The notes under the pieces were generated by a model. The model was given only the letters and a program-made list of their open reading frames with translations, ran no database searches and was not told the origin of the DNA. From Clonostachys chloroleuca (taxonomy: Eukaryota > Ascomycota > Sordariomycetes > Hypocreales > Bionectriaceae): DNA of 64,000 bases. Both the position numbers and the translations under genes were made by a program. Of this stretch, positions 27,001-39,845 are shown piece by piece. Position 1 is the first letter of the stretch; the number at the start of each line of letters is the position of its first letter. Where the stretch lies: the NCBI GenBank assembly GCA_037952775.1, contig JBANAY010000003.1, forward strand, positions 26,598,001 through 26,662,000. The letters run 5' to 3'.

Positions 27001-30000
27001 TTCCAATGCATATATTGGGGGGCATAACAAACATATATGTATGTCTGCATCAAAGAAAAGAAAAAAAAAGAGTGCGTCGGCATGTAGGTCTCTCATCCAC
27101 TCATGTCCGGCAGGGACTTTTTTCCACACTTGCCTACATACCATACCGTACATGGACTCTCCTGTGGCTGCATCACGGACTAGCCCTAGATCACATCCCA
27201 CGATGGTTGGCCGGTCTTCTGCTAGGTTTTGTTAGTAGATGCACCTTCTATTCCACGTCAAGCGACCGTATGTTGACGGGGGGCAAGGAATAAAGAGCTT
27301 GTGATCGATCCAATTTGGAGGGGCCATCCCTTGCCTCCGGTCGCTAATAGGTAAGTGCCTGGAGCTTTGTCTGTCCACTTGGCCGATCCCAAGGTGAGAG
27401 GAGACGAGGCAGAGCGCCACGGTGCGGCAAGCACACATGATTTCGGCATGTATGACACTGATTTTGCAGGTTCGTGGGCCGATCTGATGCTACGATTCTG
27501 TTGACTTTGGCACCGAGCAAGGGAAAGCCCAATGGCAATCTCGTGGCATGCAGGTGGTGATCAGGCCACCAAGGTGAGTGGGCTCGGGCAGCTCCAAGGT
27601 GAAGGAAGCCCGTCAATATTTAGCTGTTTCGGAGAGTGGCAGGCTGACCGTGGATTGGCGAGAAAGCGCATCCGATCTGATGACCGCCCCAGAGATGGAA
27701 ACATCTCAGCGACACCTCCAGCTCCTGCTGCCCGGGTGGTCGAATTTCTCGGCGCATAGGGCGGTTACCATCAGCGCCTTGGCCACCGAGTTGCTCCCCA
27801 GCTCCTCGAGCTCAAGCATCCAGTGTCCATTCAGCGTGCAGTTTTTGCCGGGCCGAGTGGGGCGAGCCACCCTTGCTGTTTGACAGGTTGCAATCCCCCA
27901 TTCCATCAGTCGAAATTAATTATCGCAATGGTCAGAGAGAGGCTTGCCTGGATGCAAATCGACACGCCCTCTTCTCTGGCTAGCTGGAGGATGCTGCAAA
28001 CAAGATGCCTGCATGTCTGCATGAAATGGCCGTCGGCTCGGCTCATCTGATGAGCATGCCTATCGAGGAGGACGTAGGGTTAGTACAGGTACTCAGTGCA
28101 TAGATCTGCCCCAGCCGAGCATGGGGCACCGTTGCTTAGCCACATATATTGATGGAGAGTTCGTGCATTAGCGCGCAGCTACGTACCTTGCCGAGCGACA
28201 TTTCCCATTGTGTTGTTGGGATAACTGTTCTACTTGCCTGTTCAGGGCACTTTCCGGGACCGGGACACAGGTCTGGGCGTGCGGAAAATCTAGAAGCCGA
28301 CGGTAAGGATGTCCATCTCTCACCGTTTTCCCACCGACTACTGCTGCGACGTCCAGAAGTGCAGATGCAGTATGCTGCAAGGACAGAACTGATCACGTCG
28401 GGAGCCTCGCATTGCGTGCTGGGCATCGTCAGTAGGTACTTTCATGGAAGGCGTATGCAATGGATGGATTCATAGCCCGAGCCTCATTCAAGTTCTTGGC
28501 TTGCATTGTCGGATGCTGCCTTTCTCATGCAGTAACGACAACCGATATAACGCCATGTGCATTTTGAAGTCGGGGGTCGCTCCCTGGGCAGGCATTGGCT
28601 GGTATATTGAATGAATATTGGAGACGCAGGTAGTAATTATTACTATCGTCTTATATGGAGGATGATGTGAACGCGTCCGGGCATGGATGTGGAGGATGAG
28701 TGTGTGTCGGTAGGTCTAGGGAGGTACTTGGCAGTCTCGATCTTGGACCGCATCGAGTGGCGCACTTGCCTTAGTACCAGCAGGCGTAACTCATGTGAGG
28801 AAGGTACCTGTACGTACTGTTAGGCAGAGCCATCATCTGGAGGTCACCTGATAGTGCCAGACAATACCCTTCATCTGGCTGCCTTCAGCTGGGTTTGGTT
28901 CGGCAGTGATCACTGAGCTGCTGCTTCGTTCGTTGATGGTTCCCAACAATGGGGAAAGAGCCCGGAACAACCGAGCTAGCGAACAATGAACCGGGTTATG
29001 TTCCCTTTCCCTTTGGACATTCCTCCACTTCCATCTGGAAGATGGATGGCACTAGTCGTGCCTTCCCCCACGCCAATTGTCGCTGGCTACCTCCTTAGGT
29101 TGACATGCTTATGTACCGTTCCTGCCCCCTTCCTTCTGTAAAAGAAGTACTAAGAGTGGACAGGACTAGAGAGTACGAGCCAAATCCACGGAGAGTGCGT
29201 CAGCCGTTGCTTGGATAAGTCGCGGTGTGTAATAATACTTGGCTCAACAAGTATGTCATGCTGCTGTTTGGCAGACTAGCAGACCTGCCAATCAAGGGGA
29301 AACCTTGCTAGCGATGCCGCTCCCTTTCATCCTGCATGCAAGACATGAGCTGTGACCTGTCCTGAGCTGTCTGTGGACCCGGAAAAGGCAGAGCGGCCTT
29401 GCTACCAGCGGTGCTGGCAGACCTTTTGGGTGCAGTAACTTATCCAGCCTCTCGAGTCCACATAGAAGGCAGTGCTCGGGCCCAGAGACCATCTCCAAAG
29501 ACCCAGCGCTAACTACTAAACAGAGTCCAGCACGTTGACGTTAAGCTCGTCGTCCGCCTCCACACATTATCGCCATCCAAGATAGACTAGCACGGCATAA
29601 CCACGAGGGGAAAATCTCTTCTCTCCAGGCCTCCCGTCCCACAATCCTAATTTTTAAAATTCCCTCCTCACACACCCCCCATCCAATGCCACGGGTCCAG
29701 CCGGTTACGTACCTTCATGTGGGTTGGGAGACCTCGCATTCGACATCCGTCAACCAGCGCCACAGCTCTCACCGAAGACGTGTGCGCCACCACCAACCAC
29801 CACGTCGCGCGCGTGGCCTGCGCTGGCCTGTCTTAGATTTGCTGATGTGTAGTGATGCAAATGCGGAGAAGCAGACCCGCAGAGTACCATGTCTCTCTTT
29901 TCCGCTTTGTCTAATTTCTTTGCTTGGCCTCCGTTCTGCGCGAATCTGCCCACCATGCCTCGCTTGCTGACTTGTTCCTATGGCCCTTTTTATGCCACTC

Positions 30001-30590
30001 GCTCGAACCCTTGGCAGGCCCGCCCGGTAGGCCTCGTATGGGCCGTCCGGTAGGCCGCCCGCGGCTGTCCCGTGCTGGGAGAGGGGGTCGATCGGTTGGG
30101 CTCCAGCAGAAGCAGAGTCATGTAACGGAAAATGGCCCGCGGGTAAGCACTCGCGTCGTGACTTAACACCGACGTAAATGGAGAGCGACACCTTCGACAT
30201 GACATGGCCTGGTAAGAAGCCGAGCCTAGCATTACCTATCTCTAGATGGAGTCTCCGTTCCCACTCTATGCACACCCAATTGATGATACACCATTTGACA
30301 TACACTCCCCTTTTTCATGCGTCGACACTCCCTCCATCCCCCCGGATACGGGCGACCATTGAGAGAGCCATTTCCTGCCAGCCGCGTCTTCAGAAATCGA
30401 CCACGCATGGCCCTCCCCTCTTCCCCGGAGGAAATCAAACGTGAGCGAAAGTCAACCTATGCTCTTGCGAAAGAAACTGTTGCTGTAATGTAGCATGACC
30501 CGATTCCTGTCTATATGGTAAAGAGAAAGAAACAAACAATCAAAAACAAAGAATATGAACCCAAACGAAACCGGCTCAGAGAGCCCCAAA
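24015..30590. other. Gene desert upstream of the zinc-cluster gene (about 6.6 kb)
   Basis: No supportable gene on either strand. The first ~1.5 kb (24015-25560) is probably leader and promoter of the zinc-cluster gene; it contains a 282-codon open frame (24698-25546, -) without domains. From 26000 to 30500 the sequence has scattered short frames, many TAGGTACC-like and CCTACC-like words, and no RNA fold I could recognise. It could hold distant regulatory sites or noncoding transcripts, which sequence alone cannot show. The last ~200 bases before 30591 are the 3' flank of the GT90 gene. Confidence 0.5.
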
Positions 30591-33551
30591 TCACGACACC
30601 GCCCCCTGGGAGAACCCAATGTTGTCCAACTTCCCCTCATCCGTTTTCCGAAATCCAACAACTTCGCGGTTATCATCGATCAACCTGCCCCATTCGAGCA
30701 GTAGACGGAAAAGATAGACCTCCATGTCCTTCTGCTGCAGCACTTGGTCCGCCCATTTCTGCCCCTGCTGCGCAATATACTCCCCGTCCTTCGTCCGCGC
30801 CTGCATGTTGGTGTCCACGCCGTTGATGGTCTGGCGGTCCTCCGTGCCCGTGAAGAACAGATACGTCGTGTGCAGCGACTGGAAGCGAGGGTCGATGGGG
30901 ACGTAATGAAGCCAGGGCTGGAGCCGCTCCGTGTACCACGTCCGAAAGATAGTAGACACAAAGGGCACGCTCTTGGAGCGCAGAGTGCGCATGAACTGCT
31001 TCGAAGGACCGTCGGATTCGTCTAGGACGATGATGTACCTGTACTCGAGCGGCTCTGCGTCCTCGTCGTCCGTCCCGTACAGCTGCTTGGCCAGCTTGCA
31101 GTAGTCGCCCTCGCACTCATCGCCACCTCTAAGACCAACCTTGAGGTGCCCGACCTTGTTGACCTCCGAAACCTTCACTCTCTCGTACCGAAAGTCGGCC
31201 AGGGGCTCACCGACAACAACTGTGGCCACGTCCCCAGAGGCGTGGTTGCCCGCGAGAAGCTCGAGAAGACGATACTTTGAGCTTCCCCGGAGTATCTGGG
31301 AGCTCTTCAGCTCCTTGCCAAGATCTGCCTGATAGAAGAGAGAATCAAATCTTCGGCCGAACCCCCACGTAGTATCTGGTTCTTCGTCTTGCATAACTCG
31401 GGGCAAAGGGATGAGTATATCCTTGAACGACTCTGTCTTTGCAAAGCTAAAGAGGGGGAGCATCTCCTGAATAGGGGCCAGCTTGGGGTTCGTCATGTAA
31501 AATTCATGGAGGTACCCAAGATCGGGCTGGGAGCACGTCTCGAACGCCTTGTCCCGGTCGTAGATGATGGGCCCCTTCGAGTGCTCCTTGACGCAGTCCT
31601 CGCACAACTCCTCATTCTTCCACGCCACGTTCCTCCTCGCCGCTGAATCCTCGGGACACGCCGCCCACTGCATGCGGCGATAATCCTTCGCCTCCACGTT
31701 CTCCCTATACCGTATGTGTCCGCTCGAGATGTGTTCGGCGGTGGACTTGGAGTGTGCAGTTCCCCACGAGGGCAGGATGCGAGGCGCGGATCCAAGATTG
31801 ACGGGGAGCACCATGTCCGGTAGGTGCACCGAGAAGCGTTCAATCAACTGCACGAGGTCCAACAGATCCCTGTTCTGTCCCTCGTCACCAGCGTCACTGT
31901 GTGTGACCTGCCCGTCCTTGATCGTGATGGTGTGTACCCCAGGCACACTGGTTAGTATATTAGCCCCCTTTCGCAGGGTATCTGGGCTCATATTCCAGAA
32001 CGGAGCCAGGTCTGCGTCTATTTGCGCAAAGTCGTCGATGACGAACGTGCCCTGCGCCTGCGAATACCACTCGGCAAAGTTCGGTGGCGCTGCCCTGCCG
32101 GGATGCAGCTCTTCGTATGTCGATAACGCAACATGAAGGCTTTTGCTGGTGGCGACACGTGCACGGTACCGGTCGCTCTCAATATTGGCCTTGTAAATGA
32201 GATCACTCAGAGGGTGCCTTGGGAAAGCGTCTCGCCCCCTGATGGAAGCTCTAAACGTAGCAATAAACGTAGTTCCGATGAGGACCATCATGAGAAACTT
32301 CCCGATCCCCGCTTGATACCGTATGTAAAGGATAGATGCAAAGGTGATGAACCATAATGGAAAATACGCCCCCGAGAGAGAATAGCGAATCCAGTCTCCG
32401 TAGTACAGAGTCAGGTAGCCTGATGACCATACTCCAAGGCACATGGTGATGATGGTGGCCGGGACAGGCGCTGATGTCTCACACATCCACCATACGCCCG
32501 ACGCTGCAAATACTGCAAAGGCGAAGCCGTCAACAACGGTATCAATTAAAGACCAAGAGCCAAAATCAAACGTCTCTTGGTTTGAAGCCCAAAACGCTGC
32601 CACTAGGGACACGATGGCCATGGCGAGTCCCGAACATACGAGAACTAGACCCGATGATCGGATGCGCTGCTTGGCTGATCGCGACCACATCAGAAGCCGC
32701 CATAGGCACACGCAGATGGTAGCATCCAATGCCAGACCAAGAAACTGCAGAAAGACGACGTTTGTCCGGCTGTCAATAGGGTGGAGACAAGCGTACCCTG
32801 ACGGTGTCTTGTATCCAGACGCCATGGAGGTACTCAAGGAAATAAAGAAGATGGCAACTCCTGTAAGGGACATGCTGACGCGCGGGCCCGTGAACCACTC
32901 CCTGATCTCGTCGAAGATGTTTCGCCACGGGTCATCCGGATCAAGAGGATCTGGGCCAACCCAGCGGCGGCGAGTGGTGAAGATGTCGAACACATATAGA
33001 ACAAAGGGCAGGAAAGGCTCGATGCCCGTGGTTGCGCATTGGCGCTGGAGGTTGACGGCGTGCAACGCCTCTAATCGAACAACAATGAGGACGACTATGA
33101 TGGGTAGCGACAACTGATCAGGCCGCTCGGGAAGAGGAGGCCTGGTGTCCTTGAATCTAGCCTCCACGGGAGAGCTAGGAGACAATAAGCCTATACTATC
33201 CTCAGCCTGGTGAGTGTCATGAACGATCCTGTCCTCTGCGCCGGGTATAAGTCTGGTGAAAAAGCTGAGGACAAAACAGAAGAACCCGGACAGAAGGAGT
33301 GTAAGAGCAGATGATAGCCTTGGTTGTTCTTGGCTGGTTGTTAGCTTGTTGGTCCATCCTCTTATCTAGGGGCAGTTAAAGTATACCTGCTAACCAATGC
33401 TTCTCGAGAGACACATGAATATAAGCAAAGGACAGCAGCGTGCTATTAAACAACCAGTCAGTCCCCCAATTGACGTTGCTGCGTCTCAATGCTTCGCATA
33501 TCGGAGGGCCACTCACCACAGAGCTATTAGGGGGAGGCCTCGACGAGCCAT
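30591..33551 (-). CDS. GT90 (CAP10-type) glycosyltransferase, membrane protein
   Basis: Predicted Golgi/ER glycosyltransferase related to Cryptococcus Cap10 and animal POGLUT enzymes. Model: exons 33517-33551, 33387-33442 and 30591-33328, 942 residues. The start is the ATG of MARRGLPLIAL, since the long open frame has no ATG near its own beginning. Intron 2 is ambiguous: a GTTAGC donor at 33394 with the CAG acceptor at 33334 is also in frame and changes a few residues only. Residues 1-~400 hold several hydrophobic segments (SSALTLLLSGFFCFVLSFF, LSLPIIVVLIVV, and others), unusual beside single-anchor GT90 enzymes. The catalytic CAP10 region lies in the C-terminal half, with YRYIIVLDESDGPSKQFMR, STIFRTWYTERLQPWLHYVPI. 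Divergent from the pfa4 gene. Confidence 0.85.
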
Positions 33552-34244
33552 TGTGGCTGGTTAGATAGGTAGATATGTGTATATAGTTGCTCTGCAGCCC
33601 ATCATCATCCTCTCAAACAGTCTGAGATTGTCGATGAGATTCAAACGTAAAGGGCCGCAGCATCCGGCAGCATGTGCCCCAGACTAATGAATGATATTTG
33701 TCTGTCAGAGGACTGACGAATCCACACCTTCTGAAACAGCCACTCTTGGTCAATCTATGTCAAATCTGTGGCTCATTCAGGGGGTGATGGGTTTACATAA
33801 GCGGCGCCAGAGCTCTAGTTGAGGAAATAATATTAATAGCAATGACCTTAATTACTGGTGGTTCCCATGCGATCTGCGCTTGATTTTCCACCTTGGTCGA
33901 AATGCATCTGATGAAGACGAATTGCGGGTGGTTCGGAGCAAGCTCAGATAGAACCATTTGCTTATTTGCACCAATGCACCAGTTTTTTGCTTGCTCATCC
34001 GAAACCGAGCAGCAGGTCCCTTATTTTTGGCTAATTTTACTCCGTCATTCCTCTGTCTTGGCTCCGGCACTTGCCCATCTAGAAGCAGGCGCAGCCCACA
34101 TACGTAACCTGACAGGTGTCGCTTATCTTATCAGCTCCCGGAGCTCTGGAAATTCGATACCTTGTACCTGAAATATTCCAACCACCACACCACTTACCAT
34201 AACATGACCCGCGCTCCAAGGGCGACAGCACCACGTCAGTCGCC
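33552..34244. promoter_or_regulatory. Shared divergent promoter region, GT90 and pfa4
   Basis: About 690 bases separate the two start codons, so control elements for both genes must lie here or within the genes. AT-rich centre (33830-33850), no clear TATA box for either side. Confidence 0.45.
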
Positions 34245-35602
34245 ATGGCCGGGTTCAGTGACTCCCCCTCATCCAGGACCTCGCCGTCCCCGGCGTCTGC
34301 CTCCTGATAGCCTTCCTAAGCTACGTCTCCCAGCTCGTCTTCCACCGCGCCACGACCCTCGAACCCGGTCCCCCCTCGCGCGGGGAGACCGTCGTCTTCA
34401 ACCTCCTCCTCGCCGCCCTCTGGATCACCTACTACCGCACCGTCACCACCGACCCGGGCCGCTACGTCTTCCCCGAAAAGGTCATGGAGGTCGACACCAC
34501 CCAGCGCTGGTGCAAGAAGTGCGCCGCCCCGAAGCCCCCCAGGGCGCACCACTGCCGCCACTGCGAGCGGTGCGTGCCCCGGATGGACCACCACTGCCCG
34601 TGGACCGCCAACTGCGTCTCCTTCGTCACATTCCCCCACTTCCTGCGCTTCCTCGTCTTCGCCAACCTCTCCCTGTGGAACCTCGGCTACTTCCTCTGGC
34701 AGCGCTTCGCCGCTCTCTGGGACGACCGCAACATGCCCGCCTACCTGGGTCCCACCCTTGTCTCCCTCATCGCCCTCGCCGTCATCGCTCTGGTCTGGTT
34801 CGTGACGTCCTTGGCCTTGGGGATCATGCTCGTCAACACCATCAGGGGCTGGGCGCTCAACCAGACCATGATCGAGGGCTGGGAGATTGACCGCCACGAG
34901 GTCGTGGCCGCGAGGGGCGGCCGCGACTGGTGGGACGTGGTCGGCGCCGACGGCGAGAAGATGCGCTTCGAAAAGATCGAGTTCCCCTATGACGTCGGGA
35001 TATACGCCAACATGTCGCAGGCCCTGGGGACCTCGAACCCCCTTCTCTGGCTGAACCCGTTCGCCGGTACCCTCAGGATCAGCGAGGACGGCAAGGGCGC
35101 CGGCTGGGACTGGGAGGAGAACGGCTTCAACCGCGAGGAGGGCATGTGGCCGCCCCTGGACCCGGAGAAGGTCCGCCGGGCGGCTCGGAACTGGCCGGCG
35201 GGCCGGCGGGATTTCGCAGCCGAGCTCAGAGCGGTGGACAATGAGGAGAACACGGAGGACCGGAAGGAGGCTTTCAGGCGGCGGCAGGAGGAGGATTTCA
35301 AGAGGAAGCAAAGAATCATTGCTGATCTCGAAGAGGTCGGTCAGTTTGACGACCTCGAAGAAGAGGACGAGGATGAAGATGAAAACGAAGACGACGATGA
35401 ATCTGATGGGGATGAGGAGGATGACGAAAAGTCGCCAACCCTGGGCATTTCCCTCCCATGGGTGAACTCAGACGGCGACCGGCTGCATGACTATGGCGTA
35501 GACGAAGACGCGGAAGACGGCATCGACGACGATGTCCCGCTGGCAGAGCTGCTAAGACGGCGAAAAAATACAAGACACGTAGACGAAGACGACGACGCTT
35601 AG
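34245..35602 (+). CDS. pfa4: Pfa4-type DHHC palmitoyltransferase, N-terminal frame broken
   Basis: S-palmitoyltransferase of the ER; yeast Pfa4 acylates chitin synthase 3 so that it can leave the ER. The intact frame runs from about 34261 to the stop at 35600-35602. It holds two N-terminal membrane helices (LAVPGVCLLIAFLSYVSQ and VVFNLLLAALWITYY), the Cys-rich DHHC domain with MDHHCPWTANCV, two further helices (FLRFLVFANLSLWNLGYF, SLIALAVIALVWFV), and an acidic Asp/Glu-rich tail. The best start, ATG 34245 (MAGFSDSP), is out of frame by one base with this region; adding one C to the run 34264-34268 would join them. No intron of normal size does so. The upstream ATG at 34204 is in neither frame. 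Either a sequence error or a damaged start. Confidence 0.85.
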
Positions 35603-35699
35603 ACGAAACACGGGCATATGCCATATATGAATATATAAATATATGTAGTATATATAATGTAACACATAGCAGGGACATGGGAGTTCATACTAGAGCAAT

Positions 35700-35730
<31 letters not shown>

Positions 35731-36084
35731 GAAACAGATGGTCTGGAAATAAGACAATTTTTATCCTGCAAGGACTGATCCCGCCCCCCATCCCCCGTTT
35801 ACTTCCCCCTAAAAAGCATAAACCGTCTTGTCTAGTCGAACGTTTCAAGGAATGAGACGCTAGTTCCCCAAACACCTTGAATTGGAAACAGCCCGGCTGA
35901 CCAGTTGCATGCCATAACATCTGAAAGAGAAAGAGAAAGAGAAAAAGGGTAAAACAGAAACAGGCAATTCCAAAAAAGGAGCTGGTCTGTCAAAAGCAAA
36001 GTTTATACTGGTTACTGATAATAACGCGCGTCGTCCATATGAGTCAGATCTTCATCAGGCGTCATCAAGTTCGTTCCCTCTAAT
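35603..36084. other. Convergent 3' region of pfa4 and myoA
   Basis: About 480 bases, AT-rich, including a 26-base A-run at 35705-35730 about 100 bases after the pfa4 stop. No gene seen. Confidence 0.6.
35705..35730. repeat. Poly(A) tract of 26 bases
   Basis: An uninterrupted run of 26 A after ATATAAATATATGTAG-like AT-rich sequence. It lies where the pfa4 transcript would end. No target-site duplication or retroposed sequence was recognised beside it. Confidence 0.95.
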
Positions 36085-39000
36085 TTACCAGTCGTCATCG
36101 TCATTCCTCTTGCTTTGCATGGCCTTCTGTCTCGCCAGGAGAGCATCTGCCAAACTTCCTCCCAAGCTGGGTGTGGGTGTGTTACTCCGGCTGTTGTCCG
36201 AGCTGCTGGCACCGTTAAGGCTCATGCCCGAGTCTCGCTGTTGCAGGTCCGCCGGCTTCCGTGCGGCAACTGGTCGCTTGGCCGGGGGAGCAGGCGGCGG
36301 CGGCTTGGACTTGGGGGGAGGGGCAGCCAATTCCTCCACGTAGGCTGCAGGGACCCAGGCCTTGCCTCGGCCAGTCTCTGCTAGCCACCAACCTATGATT
36401 TCGGGTTAGCTGAGTATTTACACTTGGTGACGAAGAAGATGCTTACCGTTATTTTCCTTTTGAACAATCTCGATGATTTCTCCCTCTTTGATGACGAGCT
36501 CGCCATTCTGCCCGGCGAAGTCGTACAAGACCTTGGCCATGACCTTAGGAGGTGCTGCGGGCGCTGCAGCCGGAGGTGGCGGCGGTGGTGCCCGGGAAGC
36601 CCCGCTGTTCTGTCTGGTGTGACTTGGGATTGCCCGTTGCGCTGCCACCTGGCTCGCGGCAACTGGAGTTGCCGGTGTCGGCCTGGGCACACTGGCAGCG
36701 GCGCTGGATGACGCTGCAGCCGCAGCTTGAGGTGGGGGTACACTCCTCGCGCTGTTATCGACAGGTCTGGGCTGTGCCTTTCGGTTTCCGGTCAGCCTTG
36801 AGGGTCGACCACCAGGACCACCGGGCTTAATGAGTTTACCCCTGGTGATTGGCTTGGGGGGAACGGGCTTGCCCTTCGGCGTGGGCCTTGATGTAGAGTT
36901 TGGTGGATCTCCGGGCTTGGTGTGGGCACCACTCTTGTAGTAGTCAGCACGTTGCTGGGAATCCTTCAAGACCTTGACCTGCTGCATCTTGTTGGGCTTC
37001 TTGGCGTACTCAACCGTCTCGGCAATCTTGAGATTGAAACCTCCGGGCATCACACGCTGCATCTGCGTAAACATCTCAGTCTTAAAAACGCAGTTCATGA
37101 GAGGGTCGGGCTCCTGAGGCGATCCAATTCCCAGAGAGAACCAGTCATCTTGAGCGGTCGAGGTTCCAATAAACTTGATCATACCAAGACTGATGCCCTT
37201 TTCGACCGTGATGCTGGGCTGGCCGCTAACCAGAGCCTGGGCGATGATGTAAAACTTGCTGTTCGTCACAATGATGATACGCGGGCTGCATTTACTGGAT
37301 CGACCAAACTTGGCTTCAAGAAGCTCTGCGCGACAAGAAAAGAGAGCTCGTTCGTTGGCGCTCAGGTTTGCGGCACTACGGAGCTGGGCTCCGAAGCCGT
37401 TGCTGGCGTTGACTCCGAGATAATCTCCAAGGAATCTCCTGGAACCAAGCAAACTCATCCGCCTTCTCTCCTTGCGCCCTTGGAGAACAGTGTGACCCTG
37501 GTCACGGAGCGACAAGAATTCAGCGCCAGTGCGCTTCTTACGCCAGAAGCGCTGAATTCTTGTAGCAGATTCTGCTCGATAGGCGAGGTAGGCTCTCCAC
37601 ATACGCTGAATTCGAGTGGCCATGTTGTGCCAGTATCGATCTCTCATGTGCTCCAGGGCGAAAAGTGTCTCCGGCGACTTAATGAATGCCTTGGTCACGC
37701 CCATCTGCCATTCCTCCTTGGGAATACTGGTGTCCTTTAAGATTTGCCGCACTGCAGCCTCGTGCGTACCCTCCCAAGTGTACTCACCGGCATATGATGT
37801 GGCGGGAGAGAGGAGGAAGAATCGATCGACAAACTTGTCAAAAGACTGTCGATAAGCGAATCCCGCGCGACGGATACGGACGTTTTCTTGCAGACCAAGG
37901 TACTTGATCTGATGGAGAACGTTGGGGCTGTTGTACTCTGTCGGAGACTTGTTCTCGTTGGGCTTGATGGTTCGAATGTATGAGGGCTGACATTTCATCA
38001 AAGATTCGACCAGAGAATTGGCAGAGGCTCGAATACGATCGCCTGAGGAGGGAGGCTGCTTTCGGTTGTCCTGGTCAACTTGTGCGGGGAACAAGGTGTG
38101 CACGAAGTCGTTTCCACTCTGCTGCAAGAGATTGAGCAAGCCCTTCAGGAGCTGATCCTTATTCTTGTCGGTGATACCATCCACGGTGTAGGACACATCA
38201 CCAGCGTAGTGCTTGATGATGAAGTTGCCCTGTCGGGGGGTGAGATGGGGATTTGACATGCCGTTGATGCTCTGCATGAAAGTTCGGTCGCAGGCTGCTG
38301 GGTCCGCATGGGCAGTCTTGGTGGCATCCTTCATGGCGGAGAAGATACCAGGCGGGCGGACCTGCTCAATGAGGTCACACACGACCTTGTTGTCAAAGTA
38401 CTTGATAGGTGTCCACTGAATCTGCTCCCTCGCATACTCTTCCTGCTCCGCCTTGAGAGTGAGTTGGATAAAAATTTGCTGGAGCTTCTCATTGACGTAG
38501 TTGATGCACAACTGTTCAAAACTGTTCTTCTCGAAAATCTCGAACCCGTAAATATCCAAGATACCAATGCTGTTGGTTGTTGCCTGCCTAGCCTGGAGCG
38601 ACTTGTTGATACGCGCAACAATCCAGTCGAAAAGGTTGTAGTAGATTGCCATGGCCAACGCATCACGGGTTGCTGTGGCTTGCGCAGGATTTGCAGGTGA
38701 TTCGATGACTTCGCCGTTTCTGGGAGTCAGGATACGAATCGTGATACCCTTGACAACCTGGTCTGCTGTCGTCTCGAGGAGGTAGGCGACAAAATCGACA
38801 ACTGATCGGTCGGCAACCTCAGCATATCCACCATCATCCTCTCGGAACTGGATGTTTCCGATCCAGAGAATTGCGGCAAGCATCCGGAAGATCTTGTCCT
38901 GCTCCGCTTCACTCAGGCCAATCACCTTCATGGCGGAGAGGGTGTCCTGGAAGTCTGCGACATCGTCGATACCGTCTACGTCGAAACATTTCGATCGACT

Positions 39001-39845
39001 CGTGTATACGTAGGTCTCGGGCTTCTGCACGCCAAAGAGCTGCTGGTGGTTCGCCGAAGCTGCCTTGGTGAACTGGTAGAAGATGTGGAAGTTTCGCTCG
39101 TTGGCAATCTGGCCAACAACTCGCGTCTTCTCGAGCAGGTAGTTGGTGATGTCGGCTCCAACCGGCTCGCCCACGTTGTTGAAGTAGAGCTGGAGATATT
39201 TACCGAAACGAGACGAGTTGTTGTTTCGAAGGGTCTTGGCATTTCCAAAGGACTCAAGAAGGGGGTTGGTGGCCAGCACCATGTCCTTGATTTGTTGGAT
39301 GTCGCCCGACTGGCCGCCAGAGACATTGGCGATGTACTGCATGATTCGCTTGGCCGCCTCGGTCTTACCAGCACCTGATTCGCCAGAAATGATGACGCAC
39401 TGGTTATCCTTGTACGCCTTCATGTTATAGTATGATGACTCGGCGATGGCGAAGACGTGCGGGGGCACTTCCAGTCGGTTCTTGCCCCGATAGCTGTCGA
39501 GGACTTGGTCTGTGTAGATGCCCAGATCCCGGAAGGGATTGACGGAGACGAGCACATGGCCGATGTAGGTGTAGATCTCCCTTCCTTCGAATCGCTTCTT
39601 CAAGTTGTCGTTGATGGCCTCGTTGGAAACCTTGCTGAGCAGCGTCAGGTCAGAGACACCGATTTCCTTCTTTTTGGATGTCTCGAAGGTGGCCTTCTTG
39701 GGTTTTGCGGCGGCTGCTGCATTGCGCGCGGCCTTGTCCTTGGGACGTCGTGCGACACCCTGTTGGATTCGTAGAATTGTCAGTCTCCATGCGTTGTCAA
39801 ACTGCCGCCCCTGGGTACGGTTTCCATCAGAGCTGTACCTACCAT
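36085..39845 (-). CDS. myoA: Class I myosin (MyoA)
   Basis: Actin-based motor needed for endocytosis and polar growth. Exons 39843-39845 (only the start codon), 36447-39759 and 36085-36392; 1207 residues. The motor domain has the P-loop GESGAGKT at ~127, switch [11 protein letters not shown], switch [27 protein letters not shown]. The TEDS-rule position carries Glu (~351, in [13 protein letters not shown]; codon 38710-38712) where Aspergillus MyoA has Ser. IQ-like motifs follow ([25 protein letters not shown]), then a TH1 lipid-binding tail, a Pro-rich TH2 region, and an SH3 domain ([18 protein letters not shown]) split by the 54-nt last intron. The end is acidic: RNDDDDW, the usual Arp2/3-binding tail of fungal class I myosins. 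All parts expected of the family are present. Confidence 0.95.

Noticed and set aside
35705..35730. Poly(A) tract as the tail of a retroposed element
   Set aside because: No element body, no target-site duplication seen; a simple A-run is enough.
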